From positions 89,458 to 153,457 of the forward strand of contig JAVBYI010000020.1 of the NCBI GenBank assembly GCA_030824115.1: DNA of 64,000 bases. The letters run 5' to 3'. Positions 27,370 through 38,170 of the stretch are shown piece by piece. Origin of the DNA: Rhodocyclaceae bacterium. GTDB taxonomy: Bacteria; Pseudomonadota; Gammaproteobacteria; Burkholderiales; Rhodocyclaceae. The notes beneath the pieces were generated by a model, which saw only the letters and a list, made by a program, of their open reading frames with translations, ran no database searches and was not told where the DNA came from. The stretch's first letter is position 1. Every line of letters begins with the position of its first letter. A program made the translations under genes and the position numbers.

Positions 27370-28085
27370 CGCCTGCGCGTCAGCGTGTGGATGGTGCAGC
27401 CGCGTTTCTGCTGCATGCGTATCCGTATAGCGAAACCAGCCTGATTCTTGAGGTGTTTGCACGAGACCATGGTCGTCTCGCGATTCTCGCCCGGGGTGCC
27501 CGGCGGCCGCGTTCCGCATTGCGTGCGGTGCTCGTGTCTTTTCAGCCCCTCGAACTTGGCTGGTTTGGCGGTGGTGAGGTCAAGACGTTGGCCAAGGCGG
27601 AATGGCTGGGGGGCATGCCACTGCTGGCGCGGGAGGGTTTGCTGCTCGGGTATTATCTCAACGAGTTGCTGCTGAAGCTGCTGCCGCGCGAGGATGCCCA
27701 TGCCAGCTTGTTCGATGCGTACGCGGCGGCTTTGTCGGCCTTGTCGCGTGGTGCGACCGAGACAGCCGAACTGCGGCGCTTCGAGAAGGCCATGCTGCGC
27801 GAACTGGGTTATGGCTTGATGCTTGACCACGATGGGGCTGGCAATGAGATCAATGTCGGCAGCCGTTATCGCTATTTGGTCGAGCGCGGTGCAATGCCCG
27901 AAGCGCTGGCCGAAAGTGGTGTATTGGTCACGGGCAAGACTTTGTTGGATCTGGCGGCCGACGATTACAGCGATGCTCGCAGTCTGGCCGAAAGCAAACA
28001 GTTGATGCGGCATTTGCTGGCGCATTATCTTTCCGGCCAGCCATTGCAGACGCGCCGGGTGTTTTTGGAATTGCAGGATGTATGA
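27366..28085 (+). CDS. recO: DNA repair protein RecO
   Basis: 239 residues. The N-terminal OB-fold has AAFLLHAYPYSETSLILEVF, and the C-terminal helical domain carries ELRRFEKAMLRELGYG. It loads RecA with RecFR in gap repair. It starts at 27366, overlapping era. Confidence 0.93.
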   Translation: MTPARQRVDGAAAFLLHAYPYSETSLILEVFARDHGRLAILARGARRPRSALRAVLVSFQPLELGWFGGGEVKTLAKAEWLGGMPLLAREGLLLGYYLNELLLKLLPREDAHASLFDAYAAALSALSRGATETAELRRFEKAMLRELGYGLMLDHDGAGNEINVGSRYRYLVERGAMPEALAESGVLVTGKTLLDLAADDYSDARSLAESKQLMRHLLAHYLSGQPLQTRRVFLELQDV

Positions 28086-28094
28086 GGGAATGAA

Positions 28095-28844
28095 ATGATT
28101 GATCTCGGTGTCAATATCGACCACGTGGCGACCTTGCGGCAGGCGCGCCGTACCTACGAGCCGGACCCCGTCTGGGCGGCGGCGGCGGCCCATCTGGGCG
28201 GTGCAGATTGCATCACCGTGCATTTGCGTGAGGACCGCCGTCACATCGTCGATCGCGATGTCGAACTGCTGCGGCAGAGCGTGCAGGCCAAGCTCAATCT
28301 TGAAATGGCGGCCACCGACGAGATGGTCGGCATCGCCTGCCGACTCAAGCCGGAAATGGTGACGCTAGTGCCCGAAGGGCGTCATGAGGTCACGACGGAA
28401 GGCGGCCTGGATGTGGCCGGGCAGCGTCCGCGCATGCAGGATGTGGTGGCCAAACTGCAAGCGGCAGGCATCTACGTCAGTCTGTTCATTGATGCCGAAC
28501 TGAAGCAGGTCGAAGCGTCTGCGCAGGTGGGTGCCAGGGCTTGTGAAATCCATACCGGACCGTATGCCCATGCCTTCCATGAAAGCGGGCGCGACATCGA
28601 AATGCCGGCTGCGCAGGCGGAGCTGCAAAAAGTCGGCGCTGCCGGGACGGCAATTGTCGGCCTCGGCATGCGCTTCAATGCCGGCCATGCCCTCAACTAT
28701 TTCAACGTCCAGCCGATTGCCGCCTTGTCTGGTGTGCGTGAGTTGCATATCGGCCATGCAATTGTCAGCCGTTCGGTATTTGTCGGACTGGAGCAGGCCG
28801 TGCGTGAGATGAAACGTTTAATCCGCGAGGCCGCTACCGGATGA
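28095..28844 (+). CDS. pdxJ: pyridoxine 5'-phosphate synthase
   Basis: 249 residues, TIM barrel. [15 protein letters not shown] at the start, [14 protein letters not shown], and [10 protein letters not shown] are conserved. It closes the pyridoxine ring from DXP and aminohydroxyacetone phosphate. A repeat copy encodes [11 protein letters not shown] in the helix just before the conserved NAGHALNY loop, a part that is usually variable. Confidence 0.96.
   Translation: MIDLGVNIDHVATLRQARRTYEPDPVWAAAAAHLGGADCITVHLREDRRHIVDRDVELLRQSVQAKLNLEMAATDEMVGIACRLKPEMVTLVPEGRHEVTTEGGLDVAGQRPRMQDVVAKLQAAGIYVSLFIDAELKQVEASAQVGARACEIHTGPYAHAFHESGRDIEMPAAQAELQKVGAAGTAIVGLGMRFNAGHALNYFNVQPIAALSGVRELHIGHAIVSRSVFVGLEQAVREMKRLIREAATG
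28629..28652 (+). repeat. dispersed repeat copy 6 (in pdxJ)
   Basis: One mismatch in the core (CTGCC for CTGGC). Translated KVGAAGTA. Confidence 0.8.
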
Positions 28845-29230
28845 TTTTTGGGATTGGCACCGATTTGGTGGCCATCGGCCGCCTGACGGAAATGTGGCAA
28901 CGTCATGGCGAGCGGGCGATTGAAAAATTGCTGGCGCCCGATGAGTGTGTCGATTGCCGCGCCAGTGCCGATCCTGGCCGTTTCCTGGCCAAGCGTTTTG
29001 CCGCCAAGGAGGCTCTGGGAAAAGCGCTCGGAACAGGCATTCGTGCCCCGGTCCTGCTGCCCTCGATGGCTATCGTGCATGACGAACTCGGCAAGCCGGG
29101 CTTCCGTTTTACCGATGCGCTGGCAGACTGGATTGCTGCGCGAAAACTTGTCTGCCATCTGTCGGTGAGCGATGAAGCGGATTACGCGCAGGCCTTTGTG
29201 GTTGTGGAGGAAATATGTACGGCCCCCTGA
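28841..29230 (+). CDS. acpS: holo-ACP synthase
   Basis: 129 residues. [13 protein letters not shown] at the start and [14 protein letters not shown] with the Mg-binding Glu are the AcpS signatures. It transfers phosphopantetheine from CoA to AcpP, whose gene lies 14 kb upstream. It overlaps pdxJ by 4 bp and nagZ by 16 bp. Confidence 0.95.
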   Translation: MIFGIGTDLVAIGRLTEMWQRHGERAIEKLLAPDECVDCRASADPGRFLAKRFAAKEALGKALGTGIRAPVLLPSMAIVHDELGKPGFRFTDALADWIAARKLVCHLSVSDEADYAQAFVVVEEICTAP

Positions 29231-30210
29231 TGATTGATATCGCTGGCACAGAAATGACGGCAGATGAGCGCGAAAGACTGTGCCATCCGCTGGTGGGCGG
29301 CGTGATCCTGTTCAGCCGCAACTATGCCGATCCTGCCCAGTTGAAAGCCTTGTGTGCCGAGATTCATGCCTTGCGATCCCCGCGCCTGTTGATCGCCATC
29401 GACCATGAAGGCGGGCGCGTGCAGCGCTGTCGCGAAGGCTTTACGCGCGTTCCGCCCATGCGCAAACTGGGTGAGTGGTGGGATCGCGATGCCACGGCGG
29501 CACTGGCCGGCGCGCAAGCGATTGGTTTCACTCTTGCGGCGGAGTTGCGCGCCTGCGGGATTGATCTTTCCTTCACTCCCGTGCTGGATCTTGATTACGG
29601 CGCAAGCGGCGTGATTGGCGATCGCGCCTTCCATCGCGATCCTGAGGCCGTGATTGCATTGGCCAGTGCGCTGATCGAAGGCCTGCATCAGGCCGGCATG
29701 GCGTGCTGTGGCAAGCATTTCCCGGGGCATGGTTTCATCAAGGCCGACTCACATCTGGCGATTCCCGTCGATGAACGCGGTGATGCCGAGATGGGCGATG
29801 ACCAGTTGCCCTACCGGCGCTTGAAGCTCGACGCCGTGATGCCTGCGCACGTCATCTTTCCACAGATCGATACCCGGCCGGCCGGATTCTCGCCGGTCTG
29901 GATCAGCCGTCTGCGTCATGAGTTCGGACATGAGGGCGCCATCTTCAGCGATGACCTGTCCATGGAAGGGGCAAGCGTCGCTGGTGGTATCGTCGGGCGT
30001 GCCGAGGCGGCCTGGCAGGCGGGGTGCGACATGATGCCGGTGTGTAACAAGCCGGAAACCGTGATCGAACTGCTGGCGCAATGGGCACCCACCCTCGACC
30101 CGCTGCGCAGTGTGCGGATTGCGCGATTGGTGCCGGCAAGTCCGCTGGAGGGCATCGATGCCATGCCGATGTGCCTTGCCGGGCGTGAAGCCTGTCGGGC
30201 CTTGGCGTAG
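29215..30210 (+). CDS. nagZ: beta-N-acetylhexosaminidase NagZ
   Basis: 331 residues, GH3 family, cytoplasmic. [22 protein letters not shown], and the GH3 NagZ motif CGKHFPGHG with [10 protein letters not shown] (nucleophile Asp) are present. It removes GlcNAc from anhydromuropeptides in cell-wall recycling. A strong terminator follows. Confidence 0.95.
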   Translation: MYGPLMIDIAGTEMTADERERLCHPLVGGVILFSRNYADPAQLKALCAEIHALRSPRLLIAIDHEGGRVQRCREGFTRVPPMRKLGEWWDRDATAALAGAQAIGFTLAAELRACGIDLSFTPVLDLDYGASGVIGDRAFHRDPEAVIALASALIEGLHQAGMACCGKHFPGHGFIKADSHLAIPVDERGDAEMGDDQLPYRRLKLDAVMPAHVIFPQIDTRPAGFSPVWISRLRHEFGHEGAIFSDDLSMEGASVAGGIVGRAEAAWQAGCDMMPVCNKPETVIELLAQWAPTLDPLRSVRIARLVPASPLEGIDAMPMCLAGREACRALA

Positions 30211-30225
30211 TGACTTGTAGAAAAT

Positions 30226-30255
30226 AAAAAAGGACAGCATCGGCTGTCCTTTTTT
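30226..30255. terminator. bidirectional terminator between nagZ and efp
   Basis: AAAAAAGGACAGC-ATCG-GCTGTCCTTTTTT, a symmetric hairpin with T tracts on both strands. Confidence 0.92.
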
Positions 30256-30271
30256 GGCTGACCGGTCTGTC

Positions 30272-30832
30272 TTACTTGACGCGGCTCTTGTATTCGCCGG
30301 TGCGGGTATCGATTTCAATCTTGTCGCCGGTGGCGACGAAGATCGGCACCATGACTTCCAAGCCGCTCGGCTTGATCTTGGCGGGCTTGAGCACCTTGCC
30401 CGATGTGTCGCCCTTGACGGCCGGTTCGGTGTATTCGACTTCACGTACGACGCTGTTGGGCATTTCGACCGAGATGGCCTTGCCTTCGTAGAAAACCACT
30501 TCAACCTGCATGCCATCCTCGATGTAGGGGATGGCATCTTCCATGTTCTCGGCCTCGACTTCGTACTGGTGGTATTCCTCGTCCATGAAGACGTACATCG
30601 GATCGGCGAAATAGGAATAGGTGCATTCCTTGCGCTCGGGGATGACCTGCTCGAACTTGTCATCGGCCTTGTAGATGGCCTCGGACGGTGCGCCGGTCAG
30701 CAGGTTCTTGAACTTGAACTTGACGACGGCCGAGTTGCGACCGGACTTGTTGTATTCGTTCTTGGTGACGACGAGCGGGGCGCCGTCGACCATGATGACA
30801 TTGCCGGAGCGGAGTTCTTGAGCGGTTTTCAT
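30272..30832 (-). CDS. efp: elongation factor P, arginine-32 type
   Basis: 186 residues from ATG 30832. Three beta-barrel domains of EF-P. The domain I loop reads NKSGRNSA, which puts Arg at position 32 instead of the Lys of E. coli EF-P. Arg32 is the residue rhamnosylated by EarP in Neisseria and Pseudomonas, and earP is the next gene upstream. It relieves ribosome stalling at polyproline, relevant for proteins here such as RNase E's Pro-rich tail. Confidence 0.96.
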   Translation of the reverse strand: MKTAQELRSGNVIMVDGAPLVVTKNEYNKSGRNSAVVKFKFKNLLTGAPSEAIYKADDKFEQVIPERKECTYSYFADPMYVFMDEEYHQYEVEAENMEDAIPYIEDGMQVEVVFYEGKAISVEMPNSVVREVEYTEPAVKGDTSGKVLKPAKIKPSGLEVMVPIFVATGDKIEIDTRTGEYKSRVK

Positions 30833-30867
30833 GGGAAATGCCTGATCTGGAAAATAAAAGCGGCGAA

Positions 30868-31887
30868 TTATAGCCGCGCCGCACAAAACTTGACCAGATT
30901 TCCGGCAAGATTGCCATGCGCCTGAATTTGGGCGGCCCAATCCGGCGCTTGAGATGTGAGTGCCGGCAGGGCAGCGGCGAAAGTCGGCCAGTCAAGCGTA
31001 CCCTTGCCGTTCCAGGCTTGGAAGAGGTACCGTGCCGCCGGTTCATTCGTGTAAAGGTTCAGGAAAGCATCGAGCTTGGCGAAATGTGTGTCGTCTGCCT
31101 GCGGATAAATTTGCCAGACGAAAGGCCGTTCGACCCACTGGGCGCGTACGAAACTGTCCTCGCCACGTACGAAGTTCAGGTGGCAGCGTGCAAGTAGCGC
31201 ATCGTAGTCCGTCTGCGGCAGGAAGGGCAGCGCCTCCAGGCGCAGATTGCCGTGTTGGGCTGGTAGCGGTGTGCCGAGCCATGCTTCCACCTGCCGACGC
31301 GGTAGCCCGTTGCAGACATGGCAAACGATGGGGCGGTCGCCGTCGCGCCAGGCGGCCAGCAGTACGGGCAGTTGCGGGTTGTCGTAGCAGAACAGCGAGA
31401 CTTCCAGCGGGCCCGTAAATGTCGGCCCTGGCGGGACGGCATAGTTTTTCTCCCGTAGCAGTCCGCCGGTCCCGGCAACGAAGCCCGGAAAGAAGAAATA
31501 CTTATCCATGTCGACCTGCGGCGAAGGCAGGCCGTGACAACTGGCGACCCAAGCTTCGGCCGACAGATAGTCGAGATTGAGCCAGACCGGCGGTTTATCT
31601 CTGGCGATCATCGCCCGGACATAGCCGGGCGGCGGATTGCAGGCAAAGGCCTCGATCACCACGTCGGCGGCAGCGACGTCCTCGAAATCGCCTTCCCACT
31701 TGCATATCTCCACCGTCCGCTGGCCGGGGGCGAGCAGGGCGATGGGGGTGGGATCGTCGATGAACAGGCGCACCCGCCAACCATGCTCAACTGCCAGTTG
31801 CCGCGCCAGCCGCCAGCAGACACCGGCATCGCCAAGATTGTCGATAACGGTGCAGAAAATGTCGCAGGAAACTGGAGGGGAAGCCAC
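30868..31887 (-). CDS. earP: EF-P arginine rhamnosyltransferase EarP
   Basis: 339 residues, GT-B fold. The N-terminal motif [20 protein letters not shown] with the conserved Asp pair matches EarP (formerly DUF2331), and a [13 protein letters not shown] segment near the C-terminus matches the nucleotide-sugar site. It transfers rhamnose from TDP-rhamnose to EF-P Arg32. It sits 35 bp upstream of efp. A repeat copy is translated PPGPTFTG in mid-protein. Confidence 0.93.
   Translation of the reverse strand: MASPPVSCDIFCTVIDNLGDAGVCWRLARQLAVEHGWRVRLFIDDPTPIALLAPGQRTVEICKWEGDFEDVAAADVVIEAFACNPPPGYVRAMIARDKPPVWLNLDYLSAEAWVASCHGLPSPQVDMDKYFFFPGFVAGTGGLLREKNYAVPPGPTFTGPLEVSLFCYDNPQLPVLLAAWRDGDRPIVCHVCNGLPRRQVEAWLGTPLPAQHGNLRLEALPFLPQTDYDALLARCHLNFVRGEDSFVRAQWVERPFVWQIYPQADDTHFAKLDAFLNLYTNEPAARYLFQAWNGKGTLDWPTFAAALPALTSQAPDWAAQIQAHGNLAGNLVKFCAARL
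31417..31441 (+). repeat. dispersed repeat copy 7 (in earP)
   Basis: AAAT form with one mismatch (GGCCCTGG). Translated VPPGPTF on the minus strand. Confidence 0.8.
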
Positions 31888-31894
31888 GATTTGA

Positions 31895-31919
31895 AAATGT
31901 CGGCGCTGGGACGACGGCC
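31895..31919 (+). repeat. dispersed repeat copy 8 (upstream of earP)
   Basis: AAAT form. The right part reads CTGGGACGACGGC, a rearranged version of CTGGCGAGACGGC. It lies directly before the earP start in the earP/TPR-gene gap. Confidence 0.65.
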
Positions 31920-32054
31920 ATTATCCATGACCTTTGACTGATTGACGCTGCGGACGGATACAGGTAGCGTTCGGCTATGCAAATGAAATTACAAAACCAG
32001 AGCGCGGCCTCTTTGATTCTCCGAGTCGTTGAATTTCCAATTCTTTCATTGACC

Positions 32055-33437
32055 ATGAAAAATATGTGCCGGCAGAAATGCTTGCGATTCCTATGTGGGG
32101 CTTTTGTTGTTTGCCAATTGAGTGTGTCGCTGCCTGCCTTCGCGCAGACTGCTCCGAGTGTTGCCAAGGAGTTGGCTGCGCAAAAAGAAGTTTTCCAGAT
32201 CAAATTCGATCAGCTGAAAGAGACCCAAAAGAGCGATGTCGACTCGCTAAACAAACGGATCGACGATGCGCTAACCACTACTGGGCAGGCAGTGGATCGC
32301 TTCGGTGTTGTCACAGCGTGGATTGGTGGACTGATAACGGTATTGTTGGCCGGCTTGGGCCTGTTGGGATTCATTACAGTGACCCGCAAAACCAAGGCCG
32401 AGGCCGAGGCCGAGCAGGCTGCGCAGGCTTGGTTTAACGAAAAGGCAGCAACACTGCTGAAGGAAATTGAAAGGCTGGAAAATCGGGCGCAGGAGGTTCA
32501 TCTCAGCATGGACGCAACAGTCAAGCGTGTAAATGATCGCGAAGTTGAAGTGCAACAGAGCATGGATCGGCTACAGGCCATAATCGGGCGAGGTCAGGAC
32601 GATAAAACACAACGTTCTGCTCCAAGTTCGACGGATGTATCTGTCCTCCAGCAGCGCGACGAAGAACTCCAGCAACAGCCCGAAACCAGCTACTCCTTTG
32701 ACGACTGGAACGCGCGCGCTCATGCCGCTTATGCCGGCGGCAAATTGACGGACGCCATTTATTTCTGGGAGCGCGCTTCGCAAGTGAAAGGTGCCGGCGC
32801 GGCGAATGTAGCTCAGGCGCTGTACAACAAGGGCGTCACGCAAGGACAGACGGGCGACAACGCGGGCGCCATCGAGAGCTGCAGCGAAGTCATCCGCCGT
32901 TATGGCGATGCGCCGGAAGCGGCCCTGCGGGAACGGGTGGCGATGGCGCTGTTCAACAAGGGCGTCGGGTTAGGCAGGACGGCTGATTATGCGGGAGCAA
33001 TCGAGAGCTACAATGAAGTCATCCGCCGCTATGGTGATGCGCCAGAAGCGGCCCTGCGGGAACAGGTGGCGATGGCCTGCAACGAGTTAGGCTGGAGACA
33101 TTTTGTCGAGGCTAAGAAACTTTGGAAGATTGATCGTGTTGCAGCCGAACAGCACTTGCAGCAGGCCCGGCAGCAATTCGACTTAGGCGTTACCAAGATG
33201 GTTGTGCCGAACGGAGTGATATTGGGCAACCGGGCCTATACCCGTTTTCTGCAAGGGGACATCGAGGGCGCTGAAGCCGATTTTGGTGCTGCGCTGACGG
33301 CCAAGAGCGATGGTGGCAAAAGGCTGTACGAAGCGACTCTGAAAGACTTTGAAGTACATCCGACTGACGAAGACGCCGGGATGGGGGCGATGGTCGAGCG
33401 TTTGTGGCAGGCCTATGAGGTGGCAGGTCGCGCCTGA
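32055..33437 (+). CDS. TPR-repeat membrane protein with coiled coil
   Basis: About 460 residues from ATG 32055. A signal peptide or anchor (CLRFLCGAFVVCQLSVSLPAFA), a charged coiled coil, and a second membrane helix (AWIGGLITVLLAGLGLLGFI) come first. A long coiled coil (RKTKAEAEAEQ onward) and then TPR-like repeats follow, including two 43-residue units (KGVTQGQTGDNAGAIES and KGVGLGRTADYAGAIES). The upstream in-frame ATG 31977 is less likely because the signal peptide starts at 32055. Domain order suggests a periplasm- or membrane-linked scaffold. Neighbouring genes give no functional clue. Confidence 0.7.
   Translation: MKNMCRQKCLRFLCGAFVVCQLSVSLPAFAQTAPSVAKELAAQKEVFQIKFDQLKETQKSDVDSLNKRIDDALTTTGQAVDRFGVVTAWIGGLITVLLAGLGLLGFITVTRKTKAEAEAEQAAQAWFNEKAATLLKEIERLENRAQEVHLSMDATVKRVNDREVEVQQSMDRLQAIIGRGQDDKTQRSAPSSTDVSVLQQRDEELQQQPETSYSFDDWNARAHAAYAGGKLTDAIYFWERASQVKGAGAANVAQALYNKGVTQGQTGDNAGAIESCSEVIRRYGDAPEAALRERVAMALFNKGVGLGRTADYAGAIESYNEVIRRYGDAPEAALREQVAMACNELGWRHFVEAKKLWKIDRVAAEQHLQQARQQFDLGVTKMVVPNGVILGNRAYTRFLQGDIEGAEADFGAALTAKSDGGKRLYEATLKDFEVHPTDEDAGMGAMVERLWQAYEVAGRA
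32820..33077 (+). repeat. tandem 129 bp repeat coding for two TPR units
   Basis: Units begin CTGTACAACAAGGGCGTC (32820) and CTGTTCAACAAGGGCGTC (32949). They are highly similar over about 129 bp, notably the stretch encoding EVIRRYGDAPEAALRE. This looks like a recent in-frame duplication. Confidence 0.85.
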
Positions 33438-33468
33438 AAGGGGTCAGGGTCAAACTGACTCAGACAGG

Positions 33469-33493
33469 AAATGTCGGCGTTGGGCCGACGGCC
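33469..33493 (+). repeat. dispersed repeat copy 9 (upstream of brnT)
   Basis: AAAT form, degenerate: GTCGGCGTTGGGCCGACGGCC. This variant can fold into a 6 bp stem GTCGGC/GCCGAC and may act as a terminator-like hairpin after the TPR gene. Confidence 0.55.
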
Positions 33494-33512
33494 TCTTGGC
33501 TGGACAGGCCGA

Positions 33513-33543
33513 TTGCAAACTTCTGTATACGATACTAATATAC
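33513..33543 (+). promoter_or_regulatory. brnT promoter with palindromic operator
   Basis: -35 TTGCAA (33513-33518), 17 bp spacer, -10 TAATAT (33536-33541). The imperfect palindrome GTATACGATACTAATATAC (33525-33543) overlaps the -10. The -10 ends 6 bp before the brnT ATG, so the transcript may be leaderless. BrnA autoregulation at such a site is known for the family; this exact site is inferred. Confidence 0.55.
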
Positions 33544-33547
33544 GAGC

Positions 33548-33847
33548 ATGATTGATCTGGCCGCGATTGTCGGGTTCGAGTGGGATGCGGGAAACGCCCG
33601 CAAAAACGAGAAGCACGGCGTTGCGACGGCCGAAGCGGAGCAGGTGTTTTTCAATGCACCCCTGTTGTTGCTGGCCGACGAGAAGCATAGCCAGCAGGAG
33701 GCGCGGCATCATGCGCTGGGGCGAACGGATGCGGGGCGCCTGTTGCATCTTGCCTTCACCCTGCGCCAGTCGGGCAGCCTGATCCGCGTGATCTCGGCCC
33801 GCGACATGCACCGAAAGGAGCGAGCGATTTATGAGCAAGCCGAATAA
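33548..33847 (+). CDS. brnT: BrnT-family toxin
   Basis: 99 residues. Family pattern FEWDAGNARKNEKHGV near the N-terminus and a C-terminal LIRVISARDMHRKERAIYEQ that matches the RelE-like BrnT fold, an RNase that inhibits translation. It overlaps the downstream antitoxin by 17 bp. A type II toxin-antitoxin unit in the gap between the TPR gene and uvrC. Confidence 0.9.
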   Translation: MIDLAAIVGFEWDAGNARKNEKHGVATAEAEQVFFNAPLLLLADEKHSQQEARHHALGRTDAGRLLHLAFTLRQSGSLIRVISARDMHRKERAIYEQAE

Positions 33848-34094
33848 GACGATTCCCCGCTTTGCCGACGAAGCCGAAGAACGCGCTTTTTGGGAAAAGC
33901 ACGATTCGGCCGATTATCTCGATTGGTCGAAGGCACAGCGTAGCGTGTTGCCGAACCTCAAGCCGACGACGCGGACGATTTCCCTGCGTTTGCCCCAACA
34001 CCTGCTTGACTCGATCAAGGCGGCCGCCAATGCGCGCGACGTGCCCTACCAGTCGCTTATCAAGGTCTGGCTACAGGAAAAACTGCACTCCTGA
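33831..34094 (+). CDS. brnA: BrnA-type antitoxin, ribbon-helix-helix
   Basis: 87 residues. N-terminal PRFADEAEERAFWEKHDSADYLDW is the BrnA/CopG-associated pattern, and the C-terminal part (TRTISLRLPQHLLDSIKAAAN) is a ribbon-helix-helix DNA-binding domain. It should bind BrnT and repress the operon. Translation is coupled to brnT by overlap. Confidence 0.88.
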   Translation: MSKPNKTIPRFADEAEERAFWEKHDSADYLDWSKAQRSVLPNLKPTTRTISLRLPQHLLDSIKAAANARDVPYQSLIKVWLQEKLHS

Positions 34095-34102
34095 CGCTGC
34101 GC

Positions 34103-34125
34103 GCCGTCCCGCCAGCGCCGACTTT
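34103..34125 (-). repeat. dispersed repeat copy 10 (at the uvrC ribosome site)
   Basis: Perfect core in the minus orientation, ending 2 bp before the uvrC ATG (34128). It therefore occupies the place of the ribosome-binding site; no separate AGGAGG is visible. Confidence 0.88.
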
Positions 34126-34127
34126 CC

Positions 34128-35912
34128 ATGCCCGAATCGGCTTTCGACAGCAAAACCTTTCTCGCCACGCTGACCGGGGCGCCGGGCGTTTATCGCATGC
34201 TGGCGGCTGACGGGGCGGTGCTCTATGTCGGCAAGGCGAAGAACCTCAAGAAGCGCGTCTCGTCGTATTTTCAGAAGACCGGCCACAGCCCGCGCATTGC
34301 GCTGATGCTTCAGCAGGTGGCCGGCATGGAGACGACGGCGACGCGCTCCGAGGCGGAGGCGCTGATTCTTGAAAATACGCTGATCAAGAGGCTCAAGCCG
34401 AAGTACAACATTCTTTTTCGCGACGACAAGTCCTACGCCTATATCGGGCTGTCGGGCAGTCCGTTTCCACGGCTTTTCTATCATCGCGGCGCTTTCGAAA
34501 AGAAGTCGCACTACTTCGGGCCGTTCCCGAGCAGTCTTGCCGTGCGCGAATCGATTCAACTGATCCAGAAGACCTTCCTGCTGCGTACCTGCGAGGAAGC
34601 CGTTTTTGCGCACCGTTCACGCCCCTGCATGCTGTACCAGATTCAGCGCTGCAAGGCGCCCTGTGTCGGGTTGGTGTCGGTAGAGGCGTATGCGGCCGAT
34701 GTGCGGCTGGCCGAATTGTTCCTCAAGGGCAAGCATTCGGAGGTGATCGAGAATCTCACCCGTCAGATGGAGGAGGCCGCAGCCGCGCTGCGCTTCGAGC
34801 AGGCCGCCGCCTTGCGCGACCAGATCAGGGCCTTGCAGGCGGTTTTGCACCGACAGTACGTCAGTTCGACGAAGGATGCGGATGTCGATATTGTCGTCGC
34901 GGTCGTGGAGCGCGGCGAGCTGTGCGTCAATCTGGCGATGGTGCGTGGTGGGCTGCATCTGGGCGACCGCGCCCATTTTCCGCAGATGGATGGCGAGGCG
35001 GGCGCGGAGGAAGGATTGGTCGCCTTTCTTGAGCAGCATTACGTCGAACACGCTGCGCCACCACGCCTGATCCTAGATCCATGGCCGCTGGACGATTTGC
35101 CGGAGATATTGCCCGGCAGCGCGCCGCGCAATGAGATGGAGCGTGCATGGCTGGACATGGCGCGCAACAATGCCCAACTGGCATTGACCGCGCGGCGGCA
35201 GAACCGTACGCGTGCCAGCGGGCGGCTGGAAGCCTTGCGCGTTGCGCTTGATTTGCCTGAGTTGCCGCGCCGCATCGAATGCTTCGACATCAGTCACACG
35301 ATGGGGGAGGGCACGGTGGCTTCGTGCGTGGTGTGTGTCGATGGCGCGATGAAAAAGAGCGATTACCGGCGCTTCAACATCGAGGGTATTACGCCGGGCG
35401 ACGATTACGCGGCGATGCGTCAGGCGCTGACGCGGCGTTATGAAAAAGTCGGCGCTGGCGAGACGGCATCTCCTGATCTGGTGCTGATCGACGGCGGCAA
35501 GGGGCAGCATGGCGTGGCACGCGAAGTGTTCGCCGAGCTGGGCCTGAGCAATCTGGCCAGTATTGGCGTGGCCAAGGGGGAAGCGCGCAAGCCCGGGCTG
35601 GAAACGCTTTTCGTCCACGGCAGGGCCGAGCCGCTAGAATTGGTCATGGACAACGCCGGCTTCCACCTGATTCAGGAAATTCGCGACGAGGCGCATCGCT
35701 TCGCCATCGTCGGCCATCGGGCGCGGCGTGCCAAGCTGCGCGGGCGTTCGGCGCTGGAGGATGTGGCCGGCATCGGGCCGACGCGGCGCCGCAATCTGCT
35801 GGCGCAGTTCGGCGGGCTGGATGGCGTGAAAGCCGCTACGGTTGAGGATCTGTGCCGCGTTCCCGGCATCAGCCGTGCGTTGGCTGAAACCATCCACAAG
35901 CAACTGCACTGA
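34128..35912 (+). CDS. uvrC: excinuclease ABC subunit C
   Basis: 594 residues. N-terminal GIY-YIG domain (GAPGVYRMLAADGAVLYVGKAKN), central UVR domain (EVIENLTRQMEEAAAALRFEQAA), RNase H-like C-terminal nuclease (IECFDISHTMGE, LVLIDGGKGQ) and helix-hairpin-helix pair at the end. It makes both incisions in nucleotide excision repair. A repeat copy encodes [14 protein letters not shown] just before the conserved LVLIDGGKG strand. Confidence 0.95.
   Translation: MPESAFDSKTFLATLTGAPGVYRMLAADGAVLYVGKAKNLKKRVSSYFQKTGHSPRIALMLQQVAGMETTATRSEAEALILENTLIKRLKPKYNILFRDDKSYAYIGLSGSPFPRLFYHRGAFEKKSHYFGPFPSSLAVRESIQLIQKTFLLRTCEEAVFAHRSRPCMLYQIQRCKAPCVGLVSVEAYAADVRLAELFLKGKHSEVIENLTRQMEEAAAALRFEQAAALRDQIRALQAVLHRQYVSSTKDADVDIVVAVVERGELCVNLAMVRGGLHLGDRAHFPQMDGEAGAEEGLVAFLEQHYVEHAAPPRLILDPWPLDDLPEILPGSAPRNEMERAWLDMARNNAQLALTARRQNRTRASGRLEALRVALDLPELPRRIECFDISHTMGEGTVASCVVCVDGAMKKSDYRRFNIEGITPGDDYAAMRQALTRRYEKVGAGETASPDLVLIDGGKGQHGVAREVFAELGLSNLASIGVAKGEARKPGLETLFVHGRAEPLELVMDNAGFHLIQEIRDEAHRFAIVGHRARRAKLRGRSALEDVAGIGPTRRRNLLAQFGGLDGVKAATVEDLCRVPGISRALAETIHKQLH
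35445..35468 (+). repeat. dispersed repeat copy 11 (in uvrC)
   Basis: Perfect core with a five-A run. Translated KVGAGETA between RYE and SPDL. Confidence 0.92.
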
Positions 35913-35916
35913 TCTC

Positions 35917-36480
35917 ATGCCGCTGAACATTCCCAATCTGCTGACCTGGGCGCGTATCGTGCTGATTCCGCTGGTGGTCGGCGTCTATTACCTGCCCCTG
36001 CCGGTGCATGAACAGAACCAGATTGCGACGATTGCCTTTGTCGTGGCGGCGGTGACCGACTGGTTCGACGGCTGGCTGGCCCGCAAGCTTGGACAGACTT
36101 CGGCCTTTGGTGCCTTCCTCGACCCGGTGGCGGACAAATTGATGGTTGCTGCGGCACTGGTCATGCTGGTGCAACTGGATCGCACCAATGCCATCGTCGC
36201 CTTCATCATCGTGGGTCGCGAGATTGCCATTTCGGCCCTGCGCGAATGGATGGCCAAGATCGGCGCAGCCCGCAGTGTGGCGGTTTCCTTCGTCGGCAAA
36301 CTCAAGACCACGGCACAGATGGTCGCCATTCCACTGCTGCTTTACTACGATCCCCTGTTTGGCCTGCCGATTGTGGCGATGGGCGAGTGGCTGATCTGGC
36401 TGGCAGCAGTCCTGACGATCTGGTCGATGGGCTATTACCTCAATAAAGCGTGGCCGGAGATTCGCAGCCGGGGTTTTTGA
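35917..36480 (+). CDS. pgsA: CDP-diacylglycerol-glycerol-3-phosphate 3-phosphatidyltransferase
   Basis: 187 residues, multi-pass membrane enzyme. The CDP-alcohol phosphotransferase motif is spread over DWFDGWLARKLGQ, GAFLDPVADK. It makes phosphatidylglycerol phosphate. Start ATG 35917 lies 4 bp after the uvrC stop; uvrC-pgsA order is widely conserved. Confidence 0.94.
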   Translation: MPLNIPNLLTWARIVLIPLVVGVYYLPLPVHEQNQIATIAFVVAAVTDWFDGWLARKLGQTSAFGAFLDPVADKLMVAAALVMLVQLDRTNAIVAFIIVGREIAISALREWMAKIGAARSVAVSFVGKLKTTAQMVAIPLLLYYDPLFGLPIVAMGEWLIWLAAVLTIWSMGYYLNKAWPEIRSRGF

Positions 36481-36503
36481 GGCCGATGTTTGGTCTCAGG
36501 GTT

Positions 36504-38169
<1,666 letters not shown>

Positions 38170-38170
<1 letters not shown>

